A stretch of DNA of 64,000 bases from assembly GCA_017983795.1 (NCBI GenBank), contig JAGOAS010000011.1, positions 1 through 64,000 of the forward strand. Reading direction: 5' to 3'. The position numbers were made by a program, and so were the translations under genes. This document shows positions 27,594 through 37,210 of the stretch, one piece after another (within the stretch, counting starts at the first letter, position 1; every line of letters starts with the position of its first letter). Under the pieces are notes generated by a model that ran no database searches, was not told the origin of the DNA, and saw nothing but the letters and a program-made list of their open reading frames with translations. The DNA is from Piscinibacter sp. GTDB taxonomy: Bacteria; Pseudomonadota; Gammaproteobacteria; Burkholderiales; Burkholderiaceae_C.

Positions 27594-28993
27594 GCGTGCA
27601 CCTCGCGGACGGCGCGCGCGCCCGTCGCCCGGGCCAGCGCGCCCACGCGCCAGGCGCGCAGCAGGCCGGCAGCCGCCGCCTCGCCGGCACGCAGGCCGTC
27701 CTCGTGGAAGCCGTGGCCGCACCAGGCGCCGGCCAGCCACAGGCCGTCGTGCCCCTGCAGGGCCTGCAGCCGCGCGCGCAGGTCGAACGATGCCGCGTCG
27801 AAGACGGGGTGATGCACTTCACCCTCCCACAGCACGCTGCCGCGCGCGGACTCGCGCACCGGGTTGAGCGAGACGATCAGCTCGGCCGCGAAAGGCAGCG
27901 GCTGGAGACGGTTGATCCAGTAGTGCAGGCAGACCGCGCCGGCGCCGTCCGCATCGCGCGGCGCGCGTTCGAAGTTCCATGCCGCCCAGGCCTTGCGCAG
28001 CCGCGGCAGCAGCGCGGCGTCGGTGTGCAGCACGGCGCGGTTGGGCTGCGTGCGCAGCTGCGCGAGCAGTGCGCGCGCCGGCGTGGCGGCGCCCAGCAGC
28101 GCCGCGGCCTGCGGTGCATGGCAGGCCAGCACGAGGGCGTCGAACTCCGCCGCTCCGGCGCTGGTCTCGAGCCGCCAGCCGCCACCGGCCAGCGGCCGGG
28201 CCGCCTGCACGGCGCAGCCGCTGCGCACGTCGGGCAGCCGCGCCGCGAGCGCCTGCACGTAGTGCCGCGAGCCGCCGCGCACCGTGAACCAGGCCGGCCG
28301 GGCGCTGATCTGCAGCAGGCCGTGGTTGTGGCAGAACTGCGCCAGCGAGCGCGCCGGGTAGTGCAGCATCTGCGCCGGCGGGCACGACCAGATGCAGGCC
28401 ACCATCGGCAGCAGATAACCCTCCTGGAATTCGCGCGAGAAGCGGTGCGCGGCGAGGAACTCGGCGAGCGAAGCGCCGGGGCCGGTGCGCTCCGGTGCAT
28501 CCGCCCGGGCCAGGGCGGTGGCGAGCCGGTTGAAGCGCCGGATGTCCGCCAGCATGCGCCAGAACGGCGGCGACAGCAGGTTGCGGCGCTGCGCGAAGAG
28601 CGTGTCCGCATCCGTGCCGCTCCATTCCAGGCGCGGCCCGCGGCCGTTCAGGCCGTCGGGCGCCTGCACCGAGAACGACATGTCCGAGCGCGCGCTCTGC
28701 ACGCCGAGCTCGTGCAGCAGCGCGATGAAGCCCGGGTAGGTGCGCTCGTTGAAGACCAGGAAGCCGACGTCGACGCCGTGGCGCACGCGGCGGCCGGCGG
28801 CGTCGGGCAGTTCGACCTCGATCGTGTGGGCATGCCCGCCGAGCCGCGCCTGCGCCTCGAACAGCACCGGCGCCAGCCCGGCGCGGCTCAGCGCATGCGC
28901 TGCCGCCAGGCCGGTGATGCCGCCGCCGACGACGGCCACGCGCGGCGGCGCGGCGGCATCGGAACCGGCTGGGCTGATGCGTGTGACATTCAT
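27590..28993 (-). CDS. FAD-dependent amine-oxidase-like oxidoreductase, first gene of the lipid operon
   Basis: 467 residues from ATG 28993. 'RVAVVGGGITGLAAAHALS' binds FAD, then 'RLGGHAHTIEVEL' and 'GVDVGFLVFNERTYPGFIALL' (in pieces) mark the branch that works with DUF1365 and Cfa. Related enzymes reduce or desaturate methylated acyl intermediates. No Shine-Dalgarno sequence precedes the ATG and a possible -10 box ends only nine bases upstream, so the message may be leaderless. The start codon lies inside a palindrome that a regulator could occupy. Confidence 0.9.
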   Translation of the reverse strand: MNVTRISPAGSDAAAPPRVAVVGGGITGLAAAHALSRAGLAPVLFEAQARLGGHAHTIEVELPDAAGRRVRHGVDVGFLVFNERTYPGFIALLHELGVQSARSDMSFSVQAPDGLNGRGPRLEWSGTDADTLFAQRRNLLSPPFWRMLADIRRFNRLATALARADAPERTGPGASLAEFLAAHRFSREFQEGYLLPMVACIWSCPPAQMLHYPARSLAQFCHNHGLLQISARPAWFTVRGGSRHYVQALAARLPDVRSGCAVQAARPLAGGGWRLETSAGAAEFDALVLACHAPQAAALLGAATPARALLAQLRTQPNRAVLHTDAALLPRLRKAWAAWNFERAPRDADGAGAVCLHYWINRLQPLPFAAELIVSLNPVRESARGSVLWEGEVHHPVFDAASFDLRARLQALQGHDGLWLAGAWCGHGFHEDGLRAGEAAAAGLLRAWRVGALARATGARAVREVHA

Positions 28994-29031
28994 GTAAAGC
29001 AAATATACATGATCGTCAAAACGCTTGGCAA
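28991..29031 (-). promoter_or_regulatory. Promoter and palindromic operator of the fatty-acid modification operon
   Basis: Reading the minus strand, TTGCCA (29031-29026), an 18-bp spacer and TATATT (29007-29002) form a plausible sigma-70 promoter. CATGTA-N9-TACATG (28991-29011) is a perfect 6-bp inverted repeat covering the -10 box and the ATG of the FAD enzyme. A TetR-family repressor gene begins immediately upstream on the same strand and is the obvious candidate binder. Confidence 0.5.
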
Positions 29032-29104
29032 GCGCGTCCTTGTCGGCCGGAGATGGTCGGCGGGGGGGTGGATGCGCGCCCGCCGCAGGCGGGGCGGGCG
29101 CAGC

Positions 29105-29776
29105 TCAGCGCGACGCGGGTCGGCGCGCCGGGCGCCGCGCGGGTGGCGCCAGGCCGTTGAAGAGCAGCTTGACGGCCCAGTCGGCGATCGCCGCGGCGTC
29201 GTGGCCGAAGCCCTTGAGCACCAGCGGCACCGGATCGCAGGCGCGCGCGAACACGGTCATCAGCAGCACGTCGGAGGGCCAGGCCGGATCGATGTCGCCA
29301 TCGCGCTGCGCGGCTTCGATCCAGGCCACGATGCGGCTGCCGACGCGGTCGAGCAGTTCCATGTACTGCGCGTCGGCGGTCAGCACCTCGGTGAGGGCCG
29401 AGTCGCGCGAGGGCAGCGTCGGCATGCGGCCGTTCATCTGCATGTCGACCGCCCAGCGCAGCAGGCCTTCGAGGCGGTCGCGCGCCGCGAGCGCGGGGTC
29501 GGCGTCGAGGCGGTCGAGTTCCTCCAGCGTGCGCTGCTGCAGCCAGCGCATCGTGGCGGCCGCCAGTTCCTCCTTCGAGGCGAAATAGCGGTACAGCCCC
29601 ATGCGCGAGATGGCCGCGCGCTGCGCCACGTCCTCGAAGCGCATCGCCTCGTAGCCCTTCTCGGCGAGCAGCTGGATCGTCACGTCGACGATGGCATCGT
29701 GGCGCAGGCGCCGCACCTGGTCGTGGAACGAGGCGGCGGCGCTCGCGGCGGAGCGTGTGGTCGGCTTGCGTGACAT
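29105..29776 (-). CDS. TetR/AcrR-family transcriptional regulator
   Basis: 223 residues from ATG 29776. HTH region: 'AIVDVTIQLLAEKGYEAMRF', 'EDVAQRAAISRMGLYRYFA', 'SKEELAAATMRWLQQRT'. The C-terminal half resembles acyl-ligand TetR proteins in length but has no diagnostic motif. It lies 111 bases upstream of, and in the same direction as, the fatty-acid modification operon, so it could control both itself and the operon. A basic tail 'PARRPARRPASR' closes it. Confidence 0.9.
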   Translation of the reverse strand: MSRKPTTRSAASAAASFHDQVRRLRHDAIVDVTIQLLAEKGYEAMRFEDVAQRAAISRMGLYRYFASKEELAAATMRWLQQRTLEELDRLDADPALAARDRLEGLLRWAVDMQMNGRMPTLPSRDSALTEVLTADAQYMELLDRVGSRIVAWIEAAQRDGDIDPAWPSDVLLMTVFARACDPVPLVLKGFGHDAAAIADWAVKLLFNGLAPPARRPARRPASR

Positions 29777-29845
29777 GCATGCGAGTCTATGTGACACGCG
29801 TGCATCGATGCGATGCGGGCCACCCCGGCCTCGATGCCCGGGTGC

Positions 29846-30883
29846 TCAGTGCCGCGCCGCCGCGCGCGTCTTCCACAGCGAGAAGAGGATGCCGCCGGCC
29901 AGCAGGCTGCCGGTCACGCCCAGGCTGATGGCCGCCGGCACCTTGCCGTCGAAGAGCCAGTCGCCGAGGAAGATCTTCGCGCCGATGAAGATCAGCACCA
30001 GGGCCAGTGCGTACTTCAGGTAGTGGAAGCGGTGCACCACCGCGGCGAGCGCGAAATAGAGCGCACGCAGGCCGAGGATGGCGAAGATGTTGCTGGTGTA
30101 GACGATGAACGGATCCGGCGTGATCGCGAAGATCGCCGGCACCGAGTCGATCGCGAAGACCAGGTCGGCGATCTCGACCAGGATCAGGCACAGCAGCAGC
30201 GGCGTGGCGAACAGCACGGCCTTGCCGCTGCGCGGATCGGCCCGGCGCACCGTGAAGGCCTGGCCGTGCAGTTCGTCGGTGACCCGCAGGTGGCGGCGCA
30301 GCAGGCGCAGCACCGGGTTGGCGGCGATGTCGGGCTGGCGGTCGACCATCACCAGCATCTTGATGCCGGTGGCCAGCAGCACGACGCCGAACAGGTACAT
30401 CACCCAGGTGAATTCCATCACCAGCGCGGCACCCAGGCCGATCATGATCGCGCGCAGCACGATCACGCCGAGGATGCCCCAGAACAGCACGCGGTGCTGG
30501 TATTCGCGCGGCACCGCGAAGTAGCCGAAGATCATCGAGATGATGAAGACGTTGTCCATCGCCAGCGTCTTCTCGACCAGGTAGCCGGTCAGGTAGAGCT
30601 CGACCGCCGTCCAGGCGCGTTCATCGGGCGCGGCGGCAGCGATCTGCGGGTCGAGCGCGCCGGCATCGGCGTAGTGCGCATAGATCCACCACACGGCGCC
30701 GGCCCAGGCCAGCCCCACGCCGATGTACAGCGCCGACATCTTCAGGCTCTCGCCGACGCCGATCTCGTGCGAGTCGCGGTGCATGACGCCGAGGTCGAAG
30801 GCGAGGATGGCCAGCACGGCGCCGAGGAAGGTGAGCCAGATCCAGACCGGCATGCCCAGCCAGAGGATGTCGAGGAATTGCAT
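29846..30883 (-). CDS. TerC/Alx-family membrane protein
   Basis: 345 residues, about nine membrane segments. 'LAILAFDLGVMHRDSHEIG', 'EKTLAMDNVFIISMIFGYF' (the acidic metal-site helix) and 'ILVEIADLVFAIDSVPAIF' (second acidic helix) are TerC signatures. Members of this family, including Alx, export Mn2+ or load it into exoenzymes. No yybP-ykoY-type leader could be recognised in the 130 bases before the gene. It is divergent from an NhaR-like regulator with a palindrome between. Confidence 0.92.
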   Translation of the reverse strand: MQFLDILWLGMPVWIWLTFLGAVLAILAFDLGVMHRDSHEIGVGESLKMSALYIGVGLAWAGAVWWIYAHYADAGALDPQIAAAAPDERAWTAVELYLTGYLVEKTLAMDNVFIISMIFGYFAVPREYQHRVLFWGILGVIVLRAIMIGLGAALVMEFTWVMYLFGVVLLATGIKMLVMVDRQPDIAANPVLRLLRRHLRVTDELHGQAFTVRRADPRSGKAVLFATPLLLCLILVEIADLVFAIDSVPAIFAITPDPFIVYTSNIFAILGLRALYFALAAVVHRFHYLKYALALVLIFIGAKIFLGDWLFDGKVPAAISLGVTGSLLAGGILFSLWKTRAAARH

Positions 30884-30967
30884 GAGGTGCGCGCTTCGCT
30901 TGCGGTGTCGGAAGCGCGATCGTCGCTGTTTCCTCGCTGCGCTGCGAGCAGCGCTACAGTGAGCGCC

Positions 30968-30986
30968 ACTTCGGACTTTCCGAAGT
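30968..30986. promoter_or_regulatory. Candidate LysR-type operator between terC-like and nhaR-like genes
   Basis: Perfect inverted repeat ACTTCGG-N5-CCGAAGT. It contains a T-N11-A core (T30971, A30983), the LysR-type binding signature. It lies 27 bases before the nhaR-like start and 85 bases before the terC-like start. Confidence 0.6.
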
Positions 30987-31013
30987 CGACATGCCACCGG
31001 GGCGGCCACCGAC

Positions 31014-31913
31014 ATGCTGAACTATCGCCACCTGTACTACTTCTGGGTCGTCGCCAAGGAAGGCGGCTTCGCGCGCGCGGCCGAACGCCTGGACATGGCG
31101 ATCCAGACCATCAGCGCGCAGGTCAAGGCGCTCGAGCAGGAGCTCGGCCACCAGCTGCTCAAGCCGGCCGGCCGCGGCGTGGCGGTCACCGACGCCGGCC
31201 AGGCCGTGCTGGCGCGCGCCGAGGAGATCTTCCGGCTCGGCGAGCGCATCGGCGAGGAGGCCGCAGCCGCCGCTTCGGGCCAGACGGCGCGGCTCGCGGT
31301 CGGCATGTCCGACGGCCTGCCCAAGCTCGCGGCGCACGTGCTGCTCAAGCCGGTGCTCGACACGCCGGCCCTGAAGCTGCTGTGCCACGAGGGCAAGGTC
31401 GATGACCTGCTGGCCGAGTTGGCGCTGCACCGCCTGGACGTCGTGCTGGCCTGCCAGCCCGCGCCGCAGAACTCGAACCTGCGCCTGAGCAGCGAGCGCC
31501 TGATGGTGTCGCCCGTGCACTGGTACGGGCCGTCGACGCTGGTGCACAAGGCGCAGATCGACGCCTTCCCCGCCAGCCTGGGCACGTTGCCGCTGCTGCT
31601 GCCGACCACGCACGCGGCGATGCGCGGGCGCATCGACCGCTGGTTCGAATCCCAGGACATCCGCCCGCGCATCGTCGGCGAGTTCGAGGACAGCGCGCTG
31701 CTGAGCCTGTTCGCCGCGCAAGGCCTGGGCGTGTTCCCGGTGACGGCGCTCGGCGCCACGGACCTGGCAGCGATGCGCGGCCTGCGCCTGCTGGGGCGCA
31801 GCGACGGCCTGATCGAGGAGATCCACGCGATCCGCTCGCGGCGCGGGCTGCACCACCCGCTGGTGCTGCGCATCCTGGCCGCGGCGCGCGATCTCGCGCC
31901 GGCGCCCGATTGA
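31014..31913 (+). CDS. nhaR: NhaR-like LysR-family regulator
   Basis: 299 residues. 'MLNYRHLYYFWVVAKEGGFA' and 'RAAERLDMAIQTISAQVKAL' are distinctive of NhaR rather than general LysR proteins. The effector domain has 'LPKLAAHVLLKPVL' and ends 'HHPLVLRILAAAR'. NhaR of E. coli activates nhaA in response to Na+. Here no Na+/H+ antiporter is adjacent. A TerC-family gene is divergent and a Na+-dependent bicarbonate carrier follows downstream, so it may govern one of those. Confidence 0.9.
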   Translation: MLNYRHLYYFWVVAKEGGFARAAERLDMAIQTISAQVKALEQELGHQLLKPAGRGVAVTDAGQAVLARAEEIFRLGERIGEEAAAAASGQTARLAVGMSDGLPKLAAHVLLKPVLDTPALKLLCHEGKVDDLLAELALHRLDVVLACQPAPQNSNLRLSSERLMVSPVHWYGPSTLVHKAQIDAFPASLGTLPLLLPTTHAAMRGRIDRWFESQDIRPRIVGEFEDSALLSLFAAQGLGVFPVTALGATDLAAMRGLRLLGRSDGLIEEIHAIRSRRGLHHPLVLRILAAARDLAPAPD

Positions 31914-31929
31914 CGGGCGGGGATCGGCG

Positions 31930-32169
31930 CGGCCCCGCGTCGCCTCGGAGCTTCTCCGGCCGCAGAGCCTCGACGTCGGCCGCGAACAGGATCATCGAAT
32001 CGTCGTCGTCGTAGCGCTCGCTCAGCGCCGCGACGAGGGCCGCGGCGACCGGCACCGTTCAGCCGCGCGCGCCGAGCGCCTCCAGATCGGCCAGCAGCGT
32101 GTCTTCGAGTGCCGCCTCGCAGACGATCGTCAGGAGCCGGCGGCGCCCTGTCGCGGAGGTGTCGTTCAT
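31930..32169 (-). pseudogene. Broken sbtB: P-II-like partner of the bicarbonate transporter
   Basis: ATG 32169 starts 'RRRLLTIVCEAALEDTLL' and 'ADLEALGARG', exactly the first part of SbtB-type P-II-like proteins, then a TGA at codon 37. In the same frame the following codons read 'TVPVAAALVAALSERY' and 'MILFAADVEALRPEKLRG', exactly the last part of SbtB. The roughly 30 residues normally between them, including the T-loop, are missing. So an internal deletion has joined the two ends with a stop at the joint, leaving a 36-residue peptide. The gene ends eight bases upstream of nothing else in its operon than sbtA, whose stop is at 32177. Confidence 0.65.
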
Positions 32170-32176
32170 GGTGGGC

Positions 32177-33115
32177 TCAGGAAAGGGCCTGCTGCGCGAG
32201 CCGGTGGTACAGCGGAATGCCGACCAGCAGGTTGAACGGGAAGGTGACGCCCAGCGCCGCGCCGATCGACAGCGCCGGATTGGCCTGCGGCACGGCCAGC
32301 CGCATCGCCGCCGGCGCGGCGATGTAGGAGGCGCTCGCGTACAGCGTCGCCAACAGCGTCACGCCGCCGACCGACAGGCCGAGCGTCGTGCCGGTGGCCA
32401 CGCCGAGCGCGGCGCCGAAGAGCGGCATGAGAATCGCGAAGCCGATCAGGAACGGCCCGGTGCGGCGCAGCTCACCGAAGCGGCTCGCCGCCACCAGCCC
32501 CATCTCGAGCAGGAAGAAGGCGAGCACGCCCTTGAACAGGTCGAAGAACAGCCGGTCCAGCGGCGCGATGCCGCCCGGGCCGGCGAACCAGCCGATCGCC
32601 AGCCCGCCCAGCAGCAGCACGATGCTCTTGCCGGCGAAGACCTCGTGCAGCACCTTGCTCCAGGGCGTGCCGGGTTCGCCGCGCCGTGCCAGCAGTACGC
32701 CGATCACCAGCGCCGGGAACTCGAGCAGCGCCAGCAGCACCGTCATGTAGCCCTCGGCCGGCTGGCCCAGGCGCGCCAGGTAGGTGGTGCCGACCGCGAA
32801 GGTGACCACGCTCACCGAGCCGTAGTGGCCGGCGATCGAGCCGGCATCGGCGCGCGACAGGCGGCCGATGCGCCGCAGCAGCGGGTAGGCCACGAGCGGG
32901 ATCAGCGCGCCCGCCGCGACCACCACCAGCGCCGGCAGCGCGACCGCCGCGAGCGGATGGCGAGCCAGCTCGACGCCGCCCTTCAGGCCGATGGCCAGCA
33001 GCAGGAAGATGCTCAGCGACTCGTAGAGCACGCCGGGGATGCGCAGTTCCGAGCGCACGAACCCGGCCAGCGCGCCGAGCAGGAAGAACAGGATGACGGG
33101 CTCGAAGAACTGCAT
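32177..33115 (-). CDS. sbtA: Sodium-dependent bicarbonate transporter, SbtA family
   Basis: 312 residues, about ten membrane helices. 'GALAGFVRSELRIPGVLYES' is the start of the DUF897/SbtA fold, 'AGHYGSVSVVTFAVG' is the first inverted-repeat motif, and 'LYASASYIAAPAAMRLAVP' (with 'ANPALSIGAALGVTFPFN') the second. SbtA imports HCO3- with Na+ and is normally gated by SbtB, which inserts its T-loop. In this strain the partner gene just downstream is broken, so the transporter would be free of that control. Confidence 0.9.
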   Translation of the reverse strand: MQFFEPVILFFLLGALAGFVRSELRIPGVLYESLSIFLLLAIGLKGGVELARHPLAAVALPALVVVAAGALIPLVAYPLLRRIGRLSRADAGSIAGHYGSVSVVTFAVGTTYLARLGQPAEGYMTVLLALLEFPALVIGVLLARRGEPGTPWSKVLHEVFAGKSIVLLLGGLAIGWFAGPGGIAPLDRLFFDLFKGVLAFFLLEMGLVAASRFGELRRTGPFLIGFAILMPLFGAALGVATGTTLGLSVGGVTLLATLYASASYIAAPAAMRLAVPQANPALSIGAALGVTFPFNLLVGIPLYHRLAQQALS

Positions 33116-33145
33116 CGTGGGGCGTCCTGTCCGTCAGCGCGCGGA

Positions 33146-33313
33146 TCAGGCGTCGAGGGCCTGCGGCGTGATGCGCTGCCGCACGAGCGGCCAGCTGCGC
33201 CGCACCGCGTCGATGAGCGTCTGCTCGCCTTCCGACAGGTGCCCGTCGGCGATCATCGCCAGCGCCACCAGGCGGGTGGCGGCCTCGGGGCTGTTGCGGG
33301 GATGACTGCGCAT
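33146..33313 (-). CDS. Truncated TerB-like protein
   Basis: 55 residues from ATG 33313. 'SPEAATRLVALAMIADGHLS' is the N-terminal helix pair of the short TerB-like proteins seen in Burkholderiales, which are usually about 140-150 residues. The frame then closes ('RQRITPQALDA'). It may be a genuine minimal form or a remnant. It lies 30 bases before sbtA on the same strand. No tellurite-resistance function should be assumed. Confidence 0.5.
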   Translation of the reverse strand: MRSHPRNSPEAATRLVALAMIADGHLSEGEQTLIDAVRRSWPLVRQRITPQALDA

Positions 33314-33534
33314 GGCGGCGTGCGGTAGTGATCGACCGCGGCAATGTGCTGCGTCGGCGCGGCCGCGTGAAGCAGCTCCGGCCGCAGGCACGCTTCGGTT
33401 TTCCCGAACGGTCGGGCTTGGGCTGGAGCGGCCCAGCAGACGCCGATCTCAGGTGCATCGAAGCAGACGACGAGTTCCGGGCCGCAATCAACTTGCCCGC
33501 GACGAAGGAGTGAAGCCGGCTCAGCGCGCGACGG

Positions 33535-35403
<1,869 letters not shown>

Positions 35404-35463
35404 GGTGAGAGCTTCCTTGACTGGGGGCAGGGGCTGGATGCTAGGCAGCCCCTTGGGGAGATT

Positions 35464-35496
35464 GATTGCAATCTTCGTCGATCGATGCAATATTTC
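35464..35496. promoter_or_regulatory. GATTGCAATC palindrome and shared 12-mer between glmS and the Lrp gene
   Basis: A perfect palindrome GATTGCAATC (35464-35473) is followed by ATGCAATATTTC (35485-35496). The 12-mer is identical to one in the thioesterase/nitrobindin intergenic region (4481-4492). The AT-rich character and TTGCA/TGCAA pairs suit an Lrp/AsnC-type site, and the Lrp-family gene is adjacent. Confidence 0.4.
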
Positions 35497-35512
35497 GCCA
35501 TCCCGTGAATCG

Positions 35513-35531
35513 GGTGAAGAAATAGTTCACC
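35513..35531. promoter_or_regulatory. Inverted repeat just upstream of the Lrp-family gene
   Basis: GGTGAA-N7-TTCACC, a perfect 6-bp inverted repeat, lies 12 bases before the GTG start. It is placed for autorepression. Confidence 0.45.
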
Positions 35532-35543
35532 GAATCGACGCTT

Positions 35544-36050
35544 GTGAGTGAAATCACCGAACCCCTCACCCTGGATGCCACCGATCTGCGCATCCTCGAG
35601 CAGTTGCAGCGCGACGCCTCGCTGACCAACCAGGCGCTGGCCGCCGCCGTGCACACCTCGCCGGCCACGTGTCTGCGGCGCGTGAAACGGCTGATGGATA
35701 CGGGTGTCATCGAGCGCCAGGTGGCCCTGCTCTCGCCGGCCAGGCTGGGCGCGGGGCTGACGGCGATCGTCGAAGTCACGCTCGATCGGCAAGGCGCCGA
35801 GCACCTCGCCGCCTTCGAGGCCAAGGCGGTGGCCGACGAGGCGGTGCGCCAGTGCTACCGCGTCTCGCCGGGGCCCGATTTCCTGCTCATCCTGCAGCTG
35901 GCCGACATGGCCGGCTACCACGCGCTGGTGCAGCGCCTGTTCACGCAGGACGCCAACGTGCGCAACGTGAAGGCCTTCTTCAGCGTCTCGCGCGCGAAGT
36001 TCGAGCCTTCGCTGGCCCTGCCTACGATTTCAGGATCACCAGCCCCTTGA
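35544..36050 (+). CDS. Lrp/AsnC-family transcriptional regulator
   Basis: 168 residues from GTG 35544. HTH: 'DLRILEQLQRDASLTNQALA' and 'VHTSPATCLRRVKRLMDTGV'. RAM effector domain: 'GLTAIVEVTLDRQGAEHLAA' and 'YRVSPGPDFLLILQLADMA'. The family senses amino acids. It is divergent from glmS and its 3' end overlaps the rlmI-like gene by 29 bases on the other strand. Confidence 0.93.
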   Translation: MSEITEPLTLDATDLRILEQLQRDASLTNQALAAAVHTSPATCLRRVKRLMDTGVIERQVALLSPARLGAGLTAIVEVTLDRQGAEHLAAFEAKAVADEAVRQCYRVSPGPDFLLILQLADMAGYHALVQRLFTQDANVRNVKAFFSVSRAKFEPSLALPTISGSPAP

Positions 36051-37203
36051 GGTACTCGCCCTCGGGGAACACCAGCGTCTGCGGATGGTCGGGTGCGGCC
36101 GCCACGCGCGCGTAGATCGCGCCGTCGACGCCGGCATCCATGGCCGCGCCGGCGACGATCTTGTGGAACAGCTCGGGGCCCACGCCGCCCGAGCAGGAGA
36201 AGGTGAACAGCGCGCCGCCCGGCGCCAGCAGCCTGAGCGCGAGGCGGTTGATGTCCTTGTAGGCGCGCGCGGCGCGTTCGGCGTGCGCGGCGCTGGGCGC
36301 GAACTTGGGCGGGTCGAGCACGATGGCATCGAACACCTCGCCGTTCTTGAGCGCATCGCGCAGGGTCTGGTTGACGTCGGCATCGCGCGCCTCGTGGCGT
36401 GATGCATCGAAGCCGTTCAAGGCAGCGTGCGCGGTGGCGCGCGCCAGCGCCGGCGCCGAGGAATCAACGCTGACCACGCGCTGCGCGCCGCCCGCCAGTG
36501 CGGCGACGCTGAAGCCGCCGGTGTAGCAATAGCAGTTGAGCACGCGCTGGAAGCCGAAGTGCTTCACGGTGTCGGCGAACAGCTTGCGGTTGTCGCGCTG
36601 GTCGAGATAGAAGCCGGTCTTGTGGCCCTCGGCCACGTCGAGCGTGAGCTTCCAGCCGTGCTCGCGGATCGTCACCTCGGTGGCGCCCTCGCCGCGCAGC
36701 CAGCCGGTGGCGGGCGCGAGGCCTTCGAGCTTGCGCACGCCGGAGTCGCTGCGTTCGTAGAGGCGTGTGCAGTCGGTGGCCGCGAGCAGCAGGTCGACGA
36801 TGACGCCCTTCCAGCGCTCGGTGCCGGCGGAGAGGAACTGCGCCGAGAGCAGATCGCCATAACGATCGACGATCAGCCCCGGCAGGCCGTCGGCCTCGCC
36901 GTGGATCAGGCGCACACCGTCGCTCGCTATCGGCAGCCGTGCGCGCAAGCCCAGCGCGCGGGCGATGCGGCGCTCGAAGAAGGCTTCGTCGATGCGCTCG
37001 GCCTCGTCGAAGCTCCAGACGCGCACGCGGATCATCGAGCTGGGGCTGAACGCGGCCCAGGCGAGGAAGCGGCCCGCCGCGTCCTGCACGCGCACGGTTT
37101 CGCCGGCGTCGGCGCCGCCCTTGGCGATCGAACCCTGGAACACCCAGGGGTGGCGGCGCAGCAGCGAGCGCTCCTTGCCTTCGCGGAGGGTGATGACTTT
37201 CAT
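36022..37203 (-). CDS. rlmI: Class I rRNA (cytosine-C5)-methyltransferase, RlmI-like
   Basis: 393 residues. An N-terminal PUA domain ('ERSLLRRHPWVFQGSI') is followed by 'GLPGLIVDRYGD' and the Rossmann methyltransferase ('LNCYCYTGGFSVAALAGGA', 'DAIVLDPPKFAPS', 'LFTFSCSGGV'). The two Cys in the DPPKF/TFSCS region fit m5C chemistry. E. coli RlmI modifies 23S rRNA C1962. It ends 8 bases before the xerC stop region on the same strand's downstream side. Confidence 0.9.
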   Translation of the reverse strand: MKVITLREGKERSLLRRHPWVFQGSIAKGGADAGETVRVQDAAGRFLAWAAFSPSSMIRVRVWSFDEAERIDEAFFERRIARALGLRARLPIASDGVRLIHGEADGLPGLIVDRYGDLLSAQFLSAGTERWKGVIVDLLLAATDCTRLYERSDSGVRKLEGLAPATGWLRGEGATEVTIREHGWKLTLDVAEGHKTGFYLDQRDNRKLFADTVKHFGFQRVLNCYCYTGGFSVAALAGGAQRVVSVDSSAPALARATAHAALNGFDASRHEARDADVNQTLRDALKNGEVFDAIVLDPPKFAPSAAHAERAARAYKDINRLALRLLAPGGALFTFSCSGGVGPELFHKIVAGAAMDAGVDGAIYARVAAAPDHPQTLVFPEGEYLKGLVILKS

Positions 37204-37210
37204 GAACGGA

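Noticed and set aside
30884-31013. yybP-ykoY manganese riboswitch upstream of the TerC-like gene
   Set aside because: The interval is short, holds a divergent promoter, and the conserved internal loops of that riboswitch are not visible.
32053-32061. TGA in sbtB read as selenocysteine or recoding
   Set aside because: No selenocysteine insertion hairpin is evident and the residues flanking the TGA are not contiguous in SbtB proteins, so an internal deletion explains it better.
33328-33513. 61-codon plus-strand frame between the TerB-like fragment and glmS
   Set aside because: No recognisable motif, no good ribosome binding site, and composition like non-coding frames nearby; kept as empty intergenic sequence.
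35404-35543. glmS ribozyme in the glmS leader
   Set aside because: Leader is only 140 bases, shared with a divergent gene, and lacks any recognisable ribozyme core; Gram-negatives use sRNA control instead.
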